From the NCBI GenBank assembly GCA_032622095.1, contig CP136069.1, positions 35,688,194-35,752,193 of the forward strand: a DNA stretch of 64,000 bases. The letters are read 5' to 3'. The position numbers and the translations under genes were made by a program. Shown one piece after another: positions 24,417-36,709 of the stretch. Positions within the stretch are counted from its first letter, which is position 1. Every line of letters begins with the position of its first letter. The DNA comes from Siphonodentalium dalli (Eukaryota; Mollusca; Scaphopoda; Gadilida; Siphonodentaliidae). The notes under the pieces are model-generated. The model was not told the origin of the DNA, ran no database searches, and worked only from the letters and a program-made list of their open reading frames with translations.

Positions 24417-25127
24417 TTCGGTCGCAGGCCGAACCTCACGGTTTGGCTTATGAGCAGGGGTTGGGAGTTGAATAATTGGGGTGGGGCAGACTGTTTGAGG
24501 CCCCTTAAAATGCCCAGTATTTTTGAAAGCGACTGTACTTTGCATATGCACAGGCAAAATCCCTTTAACGTTTTGGACACTTTTATCGTATCAATGTGCA
24601 AGCAGGCATGTTTCGCGATAGGACGGCACACTCGGTCGCAGGCCGGACCTCACGGTTTGGCTAATGAGCAGGGGTTGGGAGTTGGATAATTGGGGTGGGG
24701 CAGGCTGTGTGAGGCCCCATAAAATCCCTAGTATTTTTGAAAGCGACTGTACATTGCATCAGCACGGGCAAAATCCCTTTAACGTTTTGGACTCTTTTAT
24801 CGTATCAATGTGCAAGCAGGCATGTTTCGCGATAGGACGACACATTCGGTCGCAGGCCGGACCTCACGGTTTGGCTAATGAGCAGGGGTTGGAAGTTGGA
24901 TACTTGGGGTGGGGCAGGCTGTTTGAGGCCCCATAAAATGCCCAGTATTTTTGAAAGCGACTGTACTTTGCATCTGCATGGGCAAAATCCCTTTAACTTT
25001 TTGGACACTTTTATCGTATTAATGTGCAAGCAGGCATGTTTCGCGATAGGACGGCACGTTCGGTCGCAGGCCGGACCTCACGGTTTGGCTAATGAGCAGG
25101 GGTTGGAAGTTGGATAATTGGGGTGGG
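24417..25127 (+). repeat. Segmental duplication D, right end of copy 2
   Basis: This matches 10850-11560, including the rare GCATCAGCACGG variant (near 24760) and GCACGTTCGG (near 25065). It ends close to where right-arm subtypes begin. Confidence 0.75.
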
Positions 25128-26600
25128 GCAGGCTGTTTGAGGCCCCATAAAATGCCCAGTATTTTTGAAAGCGACTGTACTTTGCATCTGCACGGGCAAA
25201 ATCCCTTTAACGTTTTGGACACTTGTATCGTATCAATGTGCAAGCAGGCATGTTTCGCGATAGGACTGCACATTCGGTCGCAGGCCGGACCTCACGGTGT
25301 GGCTAATGAGCAGGGGTTGGGAGTTGGATAATTGGGGTGGGGCAGGCTGTTTGAGGCCCCATAAAATGCCCAGTATTTTGGAAAGCGACTGTACATTGCA
25401 TCTGCACGGGCAAAATCCCTTTGACGTTTTGGACACTTTTATCGTATCAATGTGCAAGCAGGCATGTTTCGCGATAGGACAGCACATTCGGACGCAGGCC
25501 GGACCTCACGGTTTGGCTAATGAGCAGGGGTTGGGAGTTGGATAATTGGGGTGGGGCAGGTTGTTTGAGGCCCCATAAAATGCCCAGTATTTTTGAAAGC
25601 GACTGTACTTTGCATCTGCACGGGCAAAATCCCTTTAACGTTTTGGACACTTTTATCGTATCAATGTGCAAGCAGGCATGTTTCGCAATAGGACGGCACA
25701 TTCGGTCGCAGGCCGGACCTCACGGTTTGGCTAAAGAGCAGGGGTTGGGAGTTGGATAAGTGGGGTGGGGCAGGCTGTTTGAGGCCACATAACATGCCCA
25801 GTATTTTTGAAAGCGACTGTACTTTGCATATGCACAGGCAAAATCCCTTTAATGTTTTGGACACTTTTATCGTATCAATGTGCAAGCAGGCATGTTTCGC
25901 GATAGGATGGCACATTCGGTCGCAGGCCGGACCTCACGGTTTGGCTAATGAGCAGGGGTTGGGAGTTGGATAATTGGGGTGGGGCAGGCTGTTTGAGGCC
26001 CCATAAAATGCCCAGTATTTTTGAAAGCGACTGTACTTTGCATCTGCACGGGCAAAATCCCTTTAACGTTTTGGACACATGTATCGTATCAATGTGAAAG
26101 CAGGCATGTTTCGCGATAGGACGGCACATTCGGTCGCAGGCCGGACCTCACGGTTTGGCTAATGAGCAGGGGTTGGGAGTTGGATAATTGGGGTGGGGCA
26201 GGCTGTTTGAGGCCCCATAAAATGCCCAGTATTTTTGAAAGCGACTGTACTTTGCATCTGCACGGGCAAAATCCCTTTAACGTTTTGGACACTTGTATCG
26301 TATCAATGTGCAAGCAGGCATGTTTCGCGATAGGACTGCACATTCGGTCGCAGGCCGGACCTCACGGTTTGGCTAATGAGCAGGGGTTGGGAGTTGGATA
26401 ATTGGGGTGGGGCAGGCTGTTTGAGGCCCCATAAAATGCCCAGTATTTTTGAAAGCGACTGTACTTTGCATCTGCACGGGCAAAATCCCTTTGACGTTTT
26501 GGACACTTTTATCGTATCAATGTGCAAACAGGCATGTTTCGCGATAGGACAGCACATTCGGTCGCAGGCCGGACCTCACGGTTTGGCTAATGAGCAGGGG
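25110..26600 (+). repeat. Right-arm-type monomers in forward orientation
   Basis: These seven monomers carry variants otherwise typical of the reverse block: CTTTGACGTTTTGG (25421 and 26491), GGACTGC with ACACTTGTATCG (25092 and 26162 units), CACGGTGTGGC (25295) and TTTCGCAATAGG (25683). Read on the - strand outward from 26600, the order is GTCAAAGG, GCAGTCC/ATACAAG, CTTTCAC, (a TGCATATGCA unit), TATTGCG, GTCAAAGG, GCAGTCC/ATACAAG. The series TATTGCG, GTCAAAGG, GCAGTCC, CTTTCAC also occurs in that order at 33970-34700. The left boundary at about 25.11-25.15 kb is inferred from where left-type markers stop. Confidence 0.7.
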
Positions 26601-26672
26601 TATTTTATGGGTCCTCAAACAGCCTGCCCCACCCCAATTATCCAACTCCCAACCCCTGCTCATTAGCCAAAC
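26581..26672. repeat. Array orientation switch and inverted-repeat centre
   Basis: Forward monomers stop at GAGCAGGGG (26600). The next base starts a reverse-complement monomer at TATTTTATGGGTCC. The 20 bases at 26581-26600 are exactly complementary, inverted, to 26653-26672, leaving a 52-bp asymmetric spacer (26601-26652). The arms continue outward with few mismatches (first at GACAGC versus GCCGTC) and then as imperfect inverted arrays of tens of kb. Both parent sequences contain GGT at the joint (GGGGTTGGG and AGGTATTTT), giving a 3-bp ambiguity at 26599-26601. Confidence 0.9.
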
Positions 26673-28621
26673 CGTGAGGTCCGGCCTGCGACCGAATGTG
26701 CCGTCCTATCGCGAAACATGCCTGCTTGCCCTTTGATACGATAAAAGTGTCCAAAACGGTAAAGGGATTTTGCCTGTGCATATGCAAAGTACAGTCGCTT
26801 TCAAAAATACTGGGCATTTAATGGGGCCTCAAACAGTCTGCCCCACCCCAATTATCCAACTCCCAACCCCTGCTCATTAGCCAAACCGTGAGGTCCGGCC
26901 TGCGACCGAATGTGCTGTCCTATCGCGAAACATGCCTGCTTGCACATTGATACGATAAAAGTGTCCAAAACGTTAAAGGGATTTTGCCTGTGCATATGCA
27001 AAGTACAGTCGCTTTCAAAAATACTGGGCATTTTATGGGGCCTCAAACAGCCTGCCCCACCCCAATTATCCAACTCCCAACACCTGCTCATTAGCCAAAC
27101 CGTGAGGTCCGGCCTGCGACCGAATGTGCCGTCCTATCGCGAAACATGCCTGCTTGCACATTGATACGATACAAGTGTCCAAAACGTTAAAGGGATTTTG
27201 CCCGTGCAGATGCAAAGTACAGTCGCTTTCAAAAATACTGGGCATTTTATGGGGCCTCAAACAGCCTGCCCCACCCCAATTATCCAGCTCCCAACCCCTG
27301 CTCATTAGCCAAACCGTGAGGTCCGGCCTGCGACCGAATGTGCCGTCCTATCGCGAAACATGCCTGCTTTCACATTGATACGATACAAGTGTCCAAAACG
27401 TTAAAGGAATTTTGCCCGTGCAGATGCAAAGTACAGTCGCTTTCAAAAATACTGGGCATTTTATGGGGCCTCAAACAGCCTGCCCCACCCCAATTATCCA
27501 ACTCCCAACCCCTGCTCATTAGCCAAACCGTGAGGTCCGGCCTGCGACCGAATGTGCCGTCCTATTGCGAAACATGCCTGCTTGCACATTGATACGATAG
27601 AAGTGTCCAAAACGTTAAAGGGATTTTGCCCGTGCAGATGCAAAGTACAGTCGCTTTCAAAAATACTAGGCATTTTATGGGGCCTCAAACAGCCTGCCCC
27701 ACCCCAATTATCCAACTCCCAACCCCTGCTCATTAGCCAAACCGTGAGGTCCGGCCTGCGACCGAATGTGCTGTCCTATCGCGAAACATGCCTGCTTGCA
27801 CATTGATACGATAAAAGTGTCCAAAACGTCAAAGGGATTTTGCCCGTGCAGATGCAATGTACAGTCGCTTTCAAAAATACTGGGCATTTTATGGGTCCTC
27901 AAACAGCCTGCCCCACCCCAATTATCCAACTCCCAACCCCTGCTCATTAGCCAAACCGTGAGGTCCGGCCTGCGACCGAATGTGCCGTCCTATCGCGAAA
28001 CATGCCTGCTTGCACTTTGATACGATAAAAGTGTCCAAAACGTTAAAGGGATTTTGCCTGTGCATATGCAAAGTACAGTCGCTTTCAAAAATTCTGGGCA
28101 TTTTATGGGTCCTCAAACAGCCTGCCCCACCCCAATTATCCAACTCCCAACCCCTGCTCATTAGCCAAACCGTGAGGTCCGGCCTGCGACCGAATGTGCC
28201 GTTTTATCGCGAAACATGCCTGCTTGCACATTGATACGATAAAAGTGTCCAAAACGTTAAAGGGATTTTGCCTGTGCATATGCAAAGTACAGTCGCTTTC
28301 AAAAATACTGGGCATTTTATGGGGCCTCAAACAGCCTGCCCCACCCCAATTATCCAACTCCCAACCCCTGCTCATTAGCCAAACCGTGAGGTCCGGCCTG
28401 CGACCGAATGTGCCGTCCTATCGCGAAACATGCCTGCTTGCACATTGATACGATACAAGTGTCCAAAACGTTAAAGGGATTTTGCCCGTGCAGATGCAAA
28501 GTACAGTCGCTTTCAAAAATACTGGGCATTTTATGGGGCCTCAAACAGCCTGCCCCACCCCAATTATCCAACTCCCAACCCCTGCTCATTAGCCAAACCG
28601 TGAGGTCCGGCCTGCGACCGA

Positions 28622-29905
28622 ATGTGCCGTCCTATCGCGAAACATGCCTGCTTTCACATTGATACGATACAAGTGTCCAAAAAGTTAAAGGAATTTTGCC
28701 CGTGCAGATGCAAAGTACAGTCGCTTTCAAAAATACTGGGCATTTTATGGGGCCTCAAACAGCCTGCCCCACCCCAATTATCCAACTCCCAACCCCTGCT
28801 CATTAGCCAAACCGTGAGGTCCGGCCTGCGACCGAATGTGCCGTCCTATTGCGAAACATGCCTGCTTGCACATTGATACGATAAAAGTGTCCAAAACGTT
28901 AAAGGGATTTTGCCCGTGCAGATGCAAAGTACAGTCGCTTTCAAAAATACTGGGCATTTTATGGGGCCTCAAACAGCCTGCCCCACCCCAATTATCCAAC
29001 TCCCAACCCCTGCTCATTAGCCAAACCGTGAGGTCCGGCCTGCGACCGAATGTGCTGTCCTATCGCGAAACATGCCTGCTTGCACATTGATACGATAAAA
29101 GTGTCCAAAACGTCAAAGGGATTTTGCCCGTGCAGATGCAAAGTACAGTCGCTTTCAAAAATACTAGGTATTTTATGGGGCCTCAAACAGCCTGCCCCAC
29201 CCCAATTATCCAACTCCCAACCCCTGCTCATTAGCCAAACCGTGAGGTCCGGCCTGCGACCGAATGTGCCGTCCTATCGCGAAACATGCCTGCTTTCACA
29301 TTGATACGATACAAGTGTCCAAAAAGTTAAAGGAATTTTGCCCGTGCAGATGCAAAGTACAGTCGCTTTCAAAAATACTGGGCATTTTATGGGGCCTCAA
29401 ACAGCCTGCCCCACCCCAATTATCCAACTCCCAACCCCTGCTCATTAGCCAAACCGTGAGGTCCGGCCTGCGACCGAATGTGCCGTCCTATTGCGAAACA
29501 TGCCTGCTTGCACATTGATACGATAAAAGTGTCCAAAACGTTAAAGGGATTTTGCCCGTGCAGATGCAAAGTACAGTCGCTTTCAAAAATACTGGGCATT
29601 TTATGGGGCCTCAAACAGCCTGCCCCACCCCAATTATCCAACTCCCAACCCCTGCTCATTAGCCAAACCGTGAGGTCCGGCCTGCGACCGAATGTGCTGT
29701 CCTATCGCGAAACATGCCTGCTTGCACATTGATACGATAAAAGTGTCCAAAACGTCAAAGGGATTTTGCCCGTGCAGATGCAAAGTACAGTCGCTTTCAA
29801 AAATACTAGGTATTTTATGGGGCCTCAAACAGCCTGCCCCACCCCAATTATCCAACTCCCAACCCCTGCTCATTAGCCAAACCGTGAGGTCCGGCCTGCG
29901 ACCGA
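28622..29905 (-). repeat. Three-monomer tandem duplication (642-bp units)
   Basis: The series CTTTCAC with AAAAAGTTAAAGGAA, TATTGCG, GCTGTCC with GTCAAAGG repeats at an offset of 642. The AAAAAGTTAAAGGAATT variant is shared by both units and looks private to them. Confidence 0.85.
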
Positions 29906-30974
29906 ATGTGCCGTCCTATCGGGAAACATGCCTGCTTTCACATTGATACTATACAAGTGTCCAAAACGTTAAAGGGATTTTGCCCGTGCAGATGCAAAGT
30001 ACAGTCGCTTTCAAAAATACTAGGTATTTTATGGGGCCTCGAACAGCCTGCCCCACCCCAATTATCCAACTCCCAACCCCTGCTCATTAGCCAAACCGTG
30101 AGGTCCGGCCTGCGACCGAATGTGCCGTCCTATCGCGAAACATGCCTGCTTGCACATTGATACGATAAAAGTGTCCAAAACGTTAAAGGGATTTTGCCTG
30201 TGCATATGCAAAGTACAGTCGCTTTCAAAAATACTGGGCATTTTATGGGGCCTCAAACAGCCTGCCCCACCCCAATTATCCAACTCCCAACCCCTGCTCA
30301 TTAGCCAAACCGTGAGGTCCGGCCTGCGACCGAATGTGCCGTCCTATCGCGAAACATGCCTGCTTGCACATTGATACGATACAAGTGTCCAAAACGTTAA
30401 AGGGATTTTGCCCGTGCAGATGCAAAGTACAGTCGCTTTCAAAAATACTGGGCATTTTATGGGGCCTCAAACAGCCTGCCCCACCCCAATTATCCAATTC
30501 CCAGCCCTGCTCATTAGCCAAACCGTGAGGTTCGGCCTGCGACCGAATGTGCCGTCCTATCGCGAAACATGCCTGCTTGCACATTGATACGATAAAAGTG
30601 TCCAAAACGTTAAAGGGATTTTGCCCGTGCAGATGCAAAGTACAGTCGCTTTCAAAAATACTAGGTATTTTATGGGGCCTCAAACAGCCTGCCCCACCCC
30701 AATTATCCAACTCCCAACCCCTGCTCATTAGCCAAACCGTGAGGTCCGGCCTGCGACCGAATGTGCCGTCCTATCGCGAAACATGCCTGCTTGCACATTG
30801 ATACGATAAAAGAGTCCAAAACGTTAAAGGGATTTTGCCTGTGCATATGCAAAGTACAGTCGCTTTCAAAAATACTGGGCATTTTATGGGGCCTCAAACA
30901 GCCTGCCCCACCCCAATTATACAACTCCCAACCCCTGCTCATTAGCCAAACCGTGAGGTCCGGCCTGCGACCGA

Positions 30975-31600
30975 ATGTGCCGTCCTATCGCGAAACATGC
31001 CTGCTTGCACATTGATACGATAGAAGTGTCCACAACGTTAAAGGGATTTTGCCTGTGCATATGCAAAGTACAGTCGCTTTCAAAAATACTGGGCATTTTA
31101 TCGGGCCTCAAACAGCCTGCCCCACCCCAATTATCCAACTCCCAACCCCTGCTCAATAGCCAAACCGTGAGGTTCGGCCTGCGACCGAATGTGCCGTCTT
31201 ATCGCGAAACATGCCTGCTTGCACATTGATACGATAAAAGTGTCCAAAACGTTAAAGGGATTTTGCCCGTGCAGATGCAAAGTACAGTCGCTTTCAAAAA
31301 TACTAGGTATTTTATGGGGCTCAAACAGCCTGCCCCACCCCAATTATCCAACTCCCAACCCCTGCTCATTAGCCAAACCGTGAGGTCCGGCCTGCGACCG
31401 AATGTGCCGTCCTATCGCGAAACATGCCTGCTTGCACTTTGATACGATAAAAGTGTCCAAAACGTTAAAGGGATTTTGCCTGTGCATATGCAAAGTACAG
31501 TCGCTTTCAAAAATACTGGGCATTTTATGGGGCCTCAAACAGCCTGCCCCACCCCAATTATCCAACTCCCAACCCCTGCTCATTAGCCACACCGTGAGGT
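30975..31600 (-). repeat. Segmental duplication F, copy 1 (pairs with 32258-32884)
   Basis: GTGTCCACAACG, TTTTATCGGGCC and GCCGTCTTATCGCG markers recur at an offset of 1283-1284 (six monomers). This copy has a 1-bp loss near 31319 (ATGGGGCTC), which makes the offset change. Confidence 0.8.
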
Positions 31601-32257
31601 CCGGCCTGCGACCGAATGTGCAGTCCTATCGCGAAACATGCCTGCATGCACATTGATACGATACAAGTGTCCAAAACGTTAAAGGGATTTTGCCCGTGCA
31701 GATGCAAAGTACAGTCGCTTTCAAAAATTCTGGGCATTTTATGGGGCCTCAAACAGCCTGCCCCACCCCAATTATCCAACTCCCAACCCCTGCTCATTAG
31801 CCAAACCGTGAGGTCCGGCCTGCGACCGAATGTGCAGTCCTATCGCGAAACATGCCTGCTTTCACATTGATACGATAAAAGTGTCCAAAACGTTAAAGGG
31901 ATTTTGCCCGTGCAGATGCAAAGTACAGTCGCTTTCAAAAATACTGGGCATTTTATGGGGCCTCAAACAGCCTGCCCCACCCCAATTATCCAACTCCCAA
32001 CCCCTGCTCATTAGCCAAACCGTGAGGTCCGGCCTGCGACCGAATGTGCCGTCCTATCGCGAAACATGCCTGCTTGTACTTTGATACGATAAAAGTGTCC
32101 AAAACGTTAAAGGGATTTTGCCTGTGCATATGCAAAGTACAATCGCTTTCAAAAATACTGGGCATTTTATGGGGCCTCAAACAGCCTGCCCCACCCCAAT
32201 TATCCAACTCCCAACCCCTGCTCATTAGCCAAACCGTGAGGTCCGGCCTGCGACCGA

Positions 32258-32884
32258 ATGTGCCGTCCTATCGCGAAACATGCCTGCTTGCACATTGATA
32301 CGATAGAAGTGTCCACAACGTTAAAGGGATTTTGCCTGTGCATATGCAAAGTACAGTCGCTTTCAAAAATACTGGGCATTTTATCGGGCCTCAAACAGCC
32401 TGCCCCACCCCAATTATCCAACTCCCAACCCCTGCTCATTAGCCAAACCGTGAGGTTCGGCCTGCGACCGAATGTGCCGTCTTATCGCGAAACATGCCTG
32501 CTTGCACATTGATACGATAAAAGTGTCCAAAACGTTAAAGGGATTTTGCCCGTGCAGATGCAAAGTACAGTCGCTTTCAAAAATACTAGGTATTTTATGG
32601 GGCCTCAAACAGCCTGCCCCACCCCAATTATCCAACTCCCAACCCCTGCTCATTAGCCAAACCGTGAGGTCCGGCCTGCGACCGAATGTGCCGTCCTATC
32701 GCGAAACATGCCTGCTTGCACTTTGATACGATAAAAGTGTCCAAAACGTTAAAGGGATTTTGCCTGTGCATATGCAAAGTACAGTCGCTTTCAAAAATAC
32801 TGGGCATTTTATGGGGCCTCAAACAGCCTGCCCCACCCCAATTATCCAACTCCCAACCCCTGCTCATTAGCCAAACCGTGAGGT
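32258..32884 (-). repeat. Segmental duplication F, copy 2
   Basis: This has the same markers as 30975-31600 but keeps the full GGGGCCTC. Confidence 0.8.
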
Positions 32885-33755
32885 CCGGCCTGCGACCGAA
32901 TGTGCCGTCCTATCGCGAAACATGCCTGCTTGCACATTGATACGATAAAAGTGTCCAAAACGTCAAAGGGATTTTGCCCGTGCAGATGCAAGTTACAGTC
33001 GCTTTCAAAAATACTGGGCATTTTATGGGGCCTCAAACAGCCTGCCCCACCCCAATTATCCAACTCCCAACCCCTGCTCATTAGCCACACCGTGAGGTCC
33101 GTCCTGCGACCGAATGTGCAGTCCTATCGCGAAACATGCCTGCTTGCACATTGATACGATACAAGTGTCCAAAACGTTAAAGGGATTTTGCCCGTGCAGA
33201 TGCAAAGTACAGTCGCTTTCAAAAATTCTGGGCATTTTATGGGGCCTCAAACAGCCTGCCCCACCCCAATTATCCAACTCCCAACCCCTGCTCATTAGCC
33301 AAACCGTGAGGTCCGGCCTGCGACCGAATGTGCCGTCCTATCGCGAAACATGCCTGCTTTCACATTGATACGATACAAGTGTCCAAAACGTTAAAGGGAT
33401 TTTGCCCGTGCAGATGCAAAGTACAGTCGCTTTCAAAAATACTGGGCATTTTATGGGGCCTCAAACAGCCTGCCCCACCCCAATTATCCAATTCCCAACC
33501 CCTGCTCATTAGCCAAACCGTGAGGTTCGGCATGCGACCGAATGTGCCGTCCTATCGCGAAACATGCATGCTTGCACATTGATACGATAAAAGTGTCCAA
33601 AACGTTAAAGGGATTTTGCCCGTGCAGATGCAAAGTACAGTCGCTTTCAAAAATACTGGGCATTTTATGGGGCCTCAAACAGCCTGCCCCACCCCAATTA
33701 TCCAACTCCCAACCCATGCTCATTAGCCACACCGTGAGGTCCGGCCTGCGACCGA

Positions 33756-34430
33756 ATGTGCAGTCCTATCGCGAAACATGCCTGCTTGCACATTGATACG
33801 ATACAAGTGTCCAAAACGTTAAAGGGATTTTGCCCGTGCAGATGCAAAGTACAGTCGCTTTCAAAAATACTGGGCATTTTATGGGGCCTCAAACAGCCTG
33901 CCCCATCCCAATTATCCAACTCCCAACCCCTGCTCATTAGCCAAACCGTGAGGTCCGGCCTGCGACCGAATGTGCCGTCCTATTGCGAAACATGCCTGCT
34001 TGCACATTGATACGATAAAAGTGTCCAAAACGCTAAAGGGATTTTGCCCGTGCAGATGCAAAGTACAGTCGCTTTCAAAAATACTGGGCATTTTATGGGG
34101 CCTCAAACAGCCTGCCCCACCCCAATTATCCAACTCCCAACCCCTGCTCATTAGCCACACCGTGAGGTCCGGCCTGCGACCGAATGTGCTGTCCTATCGC
34201 GAAACATGCCTGCTTGCACATTGATACGATAAAAGTGTCCAAAACGTCAAAGGGATTTTGCCCGTGCAGATTCAATGTACAGTCGCTTTCAAAAATACTG
34301 GGCATTTTATGGGGCCTCAAACAGCCTGCCCCACCCCAATTATCCAACTCCCAACCCCTGCTCATTAGCCACACCGTGAGGTCCGGCCTACGACCGAATG
34401 TGCAGTCCTATCGCGAAACATGCCTGCTTG
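33756..34430 (-). repeat. Segmental duplication G, copy 1 (pairs with 36537 and 39533)
   Basis: The series GCAGTCC, TATTGCG with CGCTAAAGG, GCTGTCC with CAGATTCAATG and GGCCTACGACC recurs at offsets of 2781 and 5777. A 2-bp loss lies just beyond it at about 34490 (GCAAATACAG). Confidence 0.8.
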
Positions 34431-34569
34431 CACATTGATACGATACAAGTGTCCAAAACGTTAAAGGGATTTTGCCCGTGCAGATGCAAATACAGTCGCT
34501 TTCAAAAATACTGGGCAGTTTATGGGGCCTCAAACAGCCTGCCCCACCCCAATTATCCAACTCCCAACC

Positions 34570-36709
34570 CCTGCCCATTAGCCAAACCGTGAGGTCCGGC
34601 CTGCGACCGAATGTGCCGTCCTATCGCGAAACATGCCTGCTTTCACATTGATACGATAAAAGTGTCCAAAACGTTAAAGGGATTTAGCCCGTGCAGATGC
34701 AAAGTACAGTCGCTTTCAAAAATACTGGGCATTTTATCGGGCCTCAAACAGCCTGCCCCACCCCAATTATCCAACTCCCAACCCCTGCTCATTAGCCAAA
34801 CCGTGAGGTTCGGCCTGCGACCGAATGTGCCGTCCTATCGCGAAACATGCCTGCTTGCACATTGATACGATAAAAGTGTCCAAAACGTTAAAGGGATTTT
34901 GCCCGTGCAGATGCAAAGTACAGTCGCTTTCAAAAATACTAGGTATTTTATGGGGCCTCAAACAGCCTGCCCCACCCCAATTATCCAACTCCCAACCCCT
35001 GCTCATTAGCCAAACCGTGAGGTCCGGCCTGCGACCGAATGTGCCGTCCTATCGCGAAACATGCCTGCTTGCACTTTGATACGATAAAAGTGTCCAAAAC
35101 GTTAAAGGGATTTTGCCTGTGCATATGCAAAGTACAATCGCTTTCAAAAATACTGGGCATTTTATGGGGCCTCAAACAGCCTGCCCCACCCCAATTATCC
35201 AATTCCCAACCCCTGCTCATTAGCCAAACCGTGAGGTTCGGCATGCGACCGAATGTGCCGTCCTATCGCGAAACATGCATGCTTGCACATTGATACGATA
35301 AAAGTGTCCAAAACGTTAAAGGGATTTTGCCCGTGCAGATGCAAAGTACAGTCGCTTTCAAAAATACTGGGCATTTTATGGGGCCTCAAACAGCCTGCCC
35401 CACCCCAATTATCCAACTCCCAACCCCTGCTCATTAGCCACACCGTGAGGTCCGGCCTGCGACCGAATGTGCAGTCCTATCGCGAAACATGCCTGCTTGC
35501 ACATTGATACGATACAAGTGTCCAAAACGTTAAAGGGATTTTGCCCGTGCAGATGCAAAGTACAGTCGCTTTCAAAAATACTGGGCATTTTATGGGGCCT
35601 CAAACAGCCTGCCCCATCCCAATTATCCAACTCCCAACCCCTGCCCATTAGCCAAACCGTGAGGTCCGGCCTGCGACCGAATGTGCCGTCCTATCGCGAA
35701 ACATGCCTGCTTTCACATTGATACGATAAAAGTGTCCAAAACGTTAAAGGGATTTAGCCCGTGCAGATGCAAAGTACAGTCGCTTTCAAAAATACTGGGC
35801 ATTTTATCGGGCCTCAAACAGCCTGCCCCACCCCAGTTATCCAACTCCCAACCCCTGCTCATTAGCCAAACCGTGAGGTTCGGCCTGCGACCGAATGTGC
35901 CGTCCTATCGCGAAACATGCCTGCTTGCACATTGATACGATAAAAGTGTCCAAAACGTTAAAGGGATTTTGCCCGTCCAGATGCAAAGTACAGTCGCTTT
36001 CAAAAATACTAGGTATTTTATGGGGCCTCAAACAGCCTGCCCCACCCCAATTATCCAACTCCCAACCCCTGCTCATTAGCCAAACCGTGAGGTCCGGCCT
36101 GCGACCGAATGTGCCGTCCTATCGCGAAACATGCCTGCTTGCACTTTGATACGATAAAAGTGTCCAAAACGTTAAAGGGATTTTGCCTGTGCATATGCAA
36201 AGTACAATCGCTTTCAAAAATACTGGGCATTTTATGGGGCCTCAAACAGCCTGCCCCACCCCAATTATCCAATTCCCAACCCCTGCTCATTAGCCAAACC
36301 GTGAGGTTCGGCATGCGACCGAATGTGCCGTCCTATCGCGAAACATGCATGCTTGCACATTGATACGATAAAAGTGTCCAAAACGTTAAAGGGATTTTGC
36401 CCGTGCAGATGCAAAGTACAGTCGCTTTCAAAAATACTGGGCATTTTATGGGGCCTCAAACAGCCTGCCCCACCCCAATTATCCAACTCCCAACCCCTGC
36501 TCATTAGCCACACCGTGAGGTCCGGCCTGCGACCGAATGTGCAGTCCTATCGCGAAACATGCCTGCTTGCACATTGATACGACACAAGTGTCCAAAACGT
36601 TAAAGGGATTTTGCCCGTGCAGATGCAAAGTACAGTCGCTTTCAAAAATACTGGGCATTTTATGGGGCCTCAAACAGCCTGCCCCATCCCAATTATCCAA
36701 CTCCCAACC
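34570..36709 (-). repeat. Five-monomer tandem duplication (1070-bp units)
   Basis: Two adjacent units share CTGCCCATTAGCC, AGGGATTTAGCCCG, the AGTACAATCGC variant, GGTTCGGCATGCG and CCCCATCCCAATT at an offset of 1070. Few mismatches are visible (for example GCCCGTCCAGATG near 35976). Confidence 0.88.

Larger units (their letters stand above)
1..26600 (+). repeat. 214-bp satellite array, forward block (about 124 monomers)
   Basis: A single 214-bp unit is tandemly repeated without interruption. Anchors such as GGTGGGGCAGGCTG, AGTATTTTTGAAAGCGAC and TTTCGCGATAGGACGGC recur every 214 bases. Most unit-to-unit differences are single substitutions at a limited set of positions (for example TGCATCTGCACGGG versus TGCATATGCACAGG, GGACAC versus GGACTC, ATCAATGTGC versus ATTAATGTGC). 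Length changes are rare: 1-bp losses near 592, 4017, 5511 and 12410, a 27-bp loss at 18124, and three 106-bp losses inside composite monomers. GGACTC and ATTAATGTGC subtypes are common here and rare or absent in the reverse block. No stretch of unique sequence is present. Orientation is named from the strand carrying the G-rich tract. The function is unknown, and a heterochromatic or centromeric role is inference from family type only. Confidence 0.98.

Noticed and set aside
26595-26605. Transposon-mediated inversion at the strand switch
   Set aside because: No target-site duplication, terminal inverted repeat or element remnant lies at 26600. The joint goes directly from monomer to monomer.
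26376-26666. A 96-codon frame crossing the orientation switch
   Set aside because: It is a chimeric frame made by joining forward and reverse monomers at 26600. It is useful only as a marker of the joint.
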